From the NCBI RefSeq assembly GCF_902362185.1, contig NC_044504.1, positions 25,365,841 to 25,429,840 of the forward strand: a stretch of DNA of 64,000 nucleotides. Reading direction: 5' to 3'. Numbering within the stretch: position 1 is the first letter of the stretch; every line of letters starts with the position of its first letter. The position numbers and the translations under genes are program-made. This document shows, piece by piece, positions 61,346-64,000 of the stretch. Below the pieces are notes generated by a model that was not told the origin of the DNA, ran no database searches, and saw only the letters and a program-made list of their open reading frames with translations. This DNA comes from Chanos chanos. Its lineage: Eukaryota; Chordata; Actinopteri; Gonorynchiformes; Chanidae.

Positions 61346-64000
61346 TTAGCCACACTAAGCACCGAATGGGCTAATGGAGGAGCTGTAATATCAAGCCTGT
61401 AGAACCTGGTGAAGGTGTGTGGAGAGGCCCAGCTTGCTGCAGTGCAAATCTCCTGAATGAAGATTGCTCTGAGAAGGGCCAGTGAGGTGGCGAGTCCCCT
61501 GGTAGAATGTGCACGCAGCCCCTCTGCCAGCTGCAAACCCCTAGAGGTATAAGCTAAAGCAGCAGCTCTCACAATCCAGTGAGGGAGCTGCTGCTTTGAG
61601 ACTGGCTTCTCCAAGTGGTTCTTTGCCCAAGACACAAACAGCTGGTCACTTTTCCTACAGCTTTTGGTTCTGTCCATGTAGATGCGTAAAGCCTACACTG
61701 GGCACAACATATGTAACCGCTGATGGTCATCTGAGGAGAAAGGCGAGGGATAGAAGGACACAAGGTCAATTGGGGAACATGACCATAGCACCTTAGGCAT
61801 AAAGGCAGGGTTAGGCTATAAGGTCACCCTTACATTCCCTGAAGAGAACTTTGTAAACGCTTGGTGTACTGAAAGAGCATGAATCTTGCCCACTCGCTCA
61901 GCAACAGGACTGTCTTTAAAGCCACCATTTTCAAGTTCACCTGTTCCACTGGTTCAGAGGGAGAGACCGAAAGGGCATCCAACACAGTAAGAAGGTCCCA
62001 GGATGGGACCAATGGTTTAGAAACCGAGAGTTTATGACATGCACCTCTCTTGAAGTGGCAGACCAGGGGATGTTGACCAACAGCCTTCCCCTAAAAACCG
62101 ATATGGCAGGCAGAAATAGCTGCCAGGTACACCTTGACAATGGAGAAAGCCTTCCCTTTGTCCACCATGCCTTGTAAGAAAGACAAGATCGCAGAACACT
62201 GAGATGGAACCTCCTGTAAGTATGAGCACCATTTCTCAAAAATGGACCATTTGCTCTCATTCTGGGTAGTCTCAACAACACCCAGAGGGAAGCCCACGGC
62301 CCTCAGATTGAACCACTCACAGGCCAAGCCAACAGAGCCAGCCTCTCTGGGTGGGAATGAAATATTTCTCCGTGCACTTGAGACAGCAGGTCCCTTCATA
62401 TTGGCAGAGGCCATGGCTCTCGATAAAGAAGTTGGCCAGCCAGTGCTTTGATGGCCAGTAAGGAGCTATGAGAATCATCGACAGGCCCTCCTGCACCCTG
62501 GCTAGGGTTGGGGAGATCAGAGCTATGGGGGAAACGCATACAAAGGAACATGAGGCCACCGGTGGGCCAGTGCATCGAACACACCCCCCCAGCCCGACAA
62601 GGAGGCATCTGTTGTGACCATGTTTCTGCACAAAACAACCTCGATGGGCACTCCCTGAGTCAGGAAGCCCATGCTTCTCCATGAGGTTAGTGCTGTTGTG
62701 CAGGCCACAGAGACTCTCACCCTGTGAGAGCCCTGACGGCACGGATCTAACCTGTGAGAAGCCACCCAACACTGCATTCCCTTCATGTGCAAGCATCCCA
62801 TTGGGACCACCACCATGGCTGAGGTCATCAGCCCCAGCAGCCTTTGGCAAAGTTTTCCCCTGCAAAAAAGGGCTAGATAGTCTCTGAGTGTCTGTAACCT
62901 CTCTCCAGTTAGCTTCACTCTGGCCTGAGCCGAGTCTATAAATAGGCCTATAAAGGAGATGGTCTGACAAGGAAGAAAAACACTCTTTTCTAGATTTATT
63001 TTGAAGCCTAGATACACCAAGTATTCTGTGAATAACTGTGATCTGCTGCTTCCTGCCGGGAGGATGCCGCAATAAGCCAGTCGTTGATATACGTGGCTAT
63101 TTGGATTCCTCGCCTCCTGAGCAGTCCCACGGCCGCTTCGGTGCATTTTACAAACCCTCTTGGGCTTAGTGAGAGACCAAAGGGGAGGACTAGATACTCG
63201 TAACTTGTCCCCTGGAAGGCAAATCTGAGATACTTCCTGTGTGGTGGGTATATTGGGATGTGAAAATAAGCATCCTTGAGGTTGACTGAAGTGAACCAAT
63301 CGCCCGTGCGCAGAAAATCCAGCAGAGACACCTGTGTTAACATCCTGAATTTGTATTTCCTGAGGTTGTTGTTTAGATCTCTGAGGTCTAAGATTGTATG
63401 CATGCCACGCCCCTCCTTCTTGGGAACTAGGAAATACCATTCCGACTGTTTTTGGGGGAGATGATTCTTATCGCTCTTTTCTCTAGCGGGGAAGATATCT
63501 CATCCCATAGAAAGCGAGTGGCTTTGCCAAGAGCTTGCGACTGAATCACTCTCCTGAACTGCGGGTGTTATGGCGAATTGAAGCCTGTATCCCCTGCTTA
63601 ATGTTCTCATAACCCACTCTGAGCTTGTGCATTCTGACCAGCTCGCTGTTTTCAGTGACAGGGGGCTGACAGGCCAGTCTGTCGTCCATGGAGTAAGAGC
63701 CCCCTCTTGTGGCATTAGGGCGTAGTCCAGCTCATTCGGTACTGTGCATGCGCGAGGTGTGACGCTCATACCAGGATTGTTTTAGGATTGTCCTCCTTCT
63801 CCCTGGTGGACAAGGTGGTGAGGTTCAGCCAGTGCACTCTCTCCTGCTGGACCATCAGCCCCATGGCTCTGCCCTGTGACTTGATTGCTACCTTGTGCAG
63901 GTGGAGGCGGTGGTCTGTAATGATGCACAGCTCATCCCACAGTGCAGTGTCAGGCGAAGCCGTCATCTCTGCCTCCAGCTCAGCTTGGTATGCCATCAAA

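Larger units (their letters stand above)
59096..64000 (-). mobile_element. DIRS-type tyrosine-recombinase retrotransposon, broken, cut by the window edge
   Basis: Read on the minus strand, parts appear in the usual DIRS order. A gag-like segment (about 63766-64000) is followed by reverse transcriptase (about 63000-63400, with a VNLKDAYFHIPI block) and RNase H (about 62550-62640, TDASLSGWGG). The tyrosine recombinase (about 61360-62300) has a RAHSTRG block and a final SPHTF..FYRLD block. The inverted repeat at 59096-59394 forms the 3' end. The 5' end lies beyond the window. The element is a fossil: the frames are interrupted in several places (roughly half a dozen), and two DNA transposons have split its 3' part. 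No LTRs, integrase or envelope were seen, which separates it from retroviruses and Gypsy elements. It is of moderate age, since the protein signatures remain easily readable. Confidence 0.85.

Overview
The window is nuclear DNA of a ray-finned fish. Genes are split by ordinary GT-AG introns, the spacers are full of CT, GT, TTA and GA microsatellites, and the repeats are typical of teleosts (tRNA-derived SINEs, a DIRS retrotransposon, 3-bp-TSD DNA transposons). I cannot name the species. Most of the window corresponds to the human 13q14.3 block, with the order c13orf42 - rnaseh2b - (dleu1/dleu2 zone with mir-15a/mir-16) - trim13 - spryd7 - phf11, in inverted orientation relative to human. tasl, an X-linked gene in human, lies at the left edge.

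Layout. 0.9-1.1 kb: a SINE. 2.1-3.4 kb: tasl (minus), an innate-immune lysosomal adaptor with an intact pLxIS motif. 6.0-7.7 kb: c13orf42 (plus, three exons). 9.2-14.4 kb: rnaseh2b (minus, eleven coding exons). 15.9-18.0 kb: an unrecognised four-exon candidate gene (minus), absent from simple ORF calling because its exons are short. 20-26 kb: two candidate promoters, the second with a long non-coding first exon that is the best candidate start of a DLEU2-like host transcript. 36.9-37.1 kb: the mir-15a/mir-16 cluster (plus). 41.5-42.7 kb: trim13 (minus). 44.6-49.5 kb: spryd7 (plus, five exons), head-to-head with trim13. 50.4-58.3 kb: phf11 (minus, fourteen proposed coding exons), tail-to-tail with spryd7. 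59.1-64 kb: a broken DIRS-type element (minus), running off the right edge and split by two DNA transposons inserted about 10 bp apart.

Functionally the block groups a tumour-suppressor-type locus (mir-15a/16 plus the ER E3 ligase TRIM13 on the opposite strand), a genome-maintenance subunit (RNase H2B) and immune-linked genes (TASL, PHF11). Nothing suggests a shared operon or a coordinated pathway; the arrangement is inherited vertebrate synteny. The least explained signals are the cryptic 15.9-18.0 kb gene, the pair of 223-bp direct repeats that bracket one small phf11 exon, and a roughly 105-bp sequence that occurs twice, both times attached to a long CT tract.
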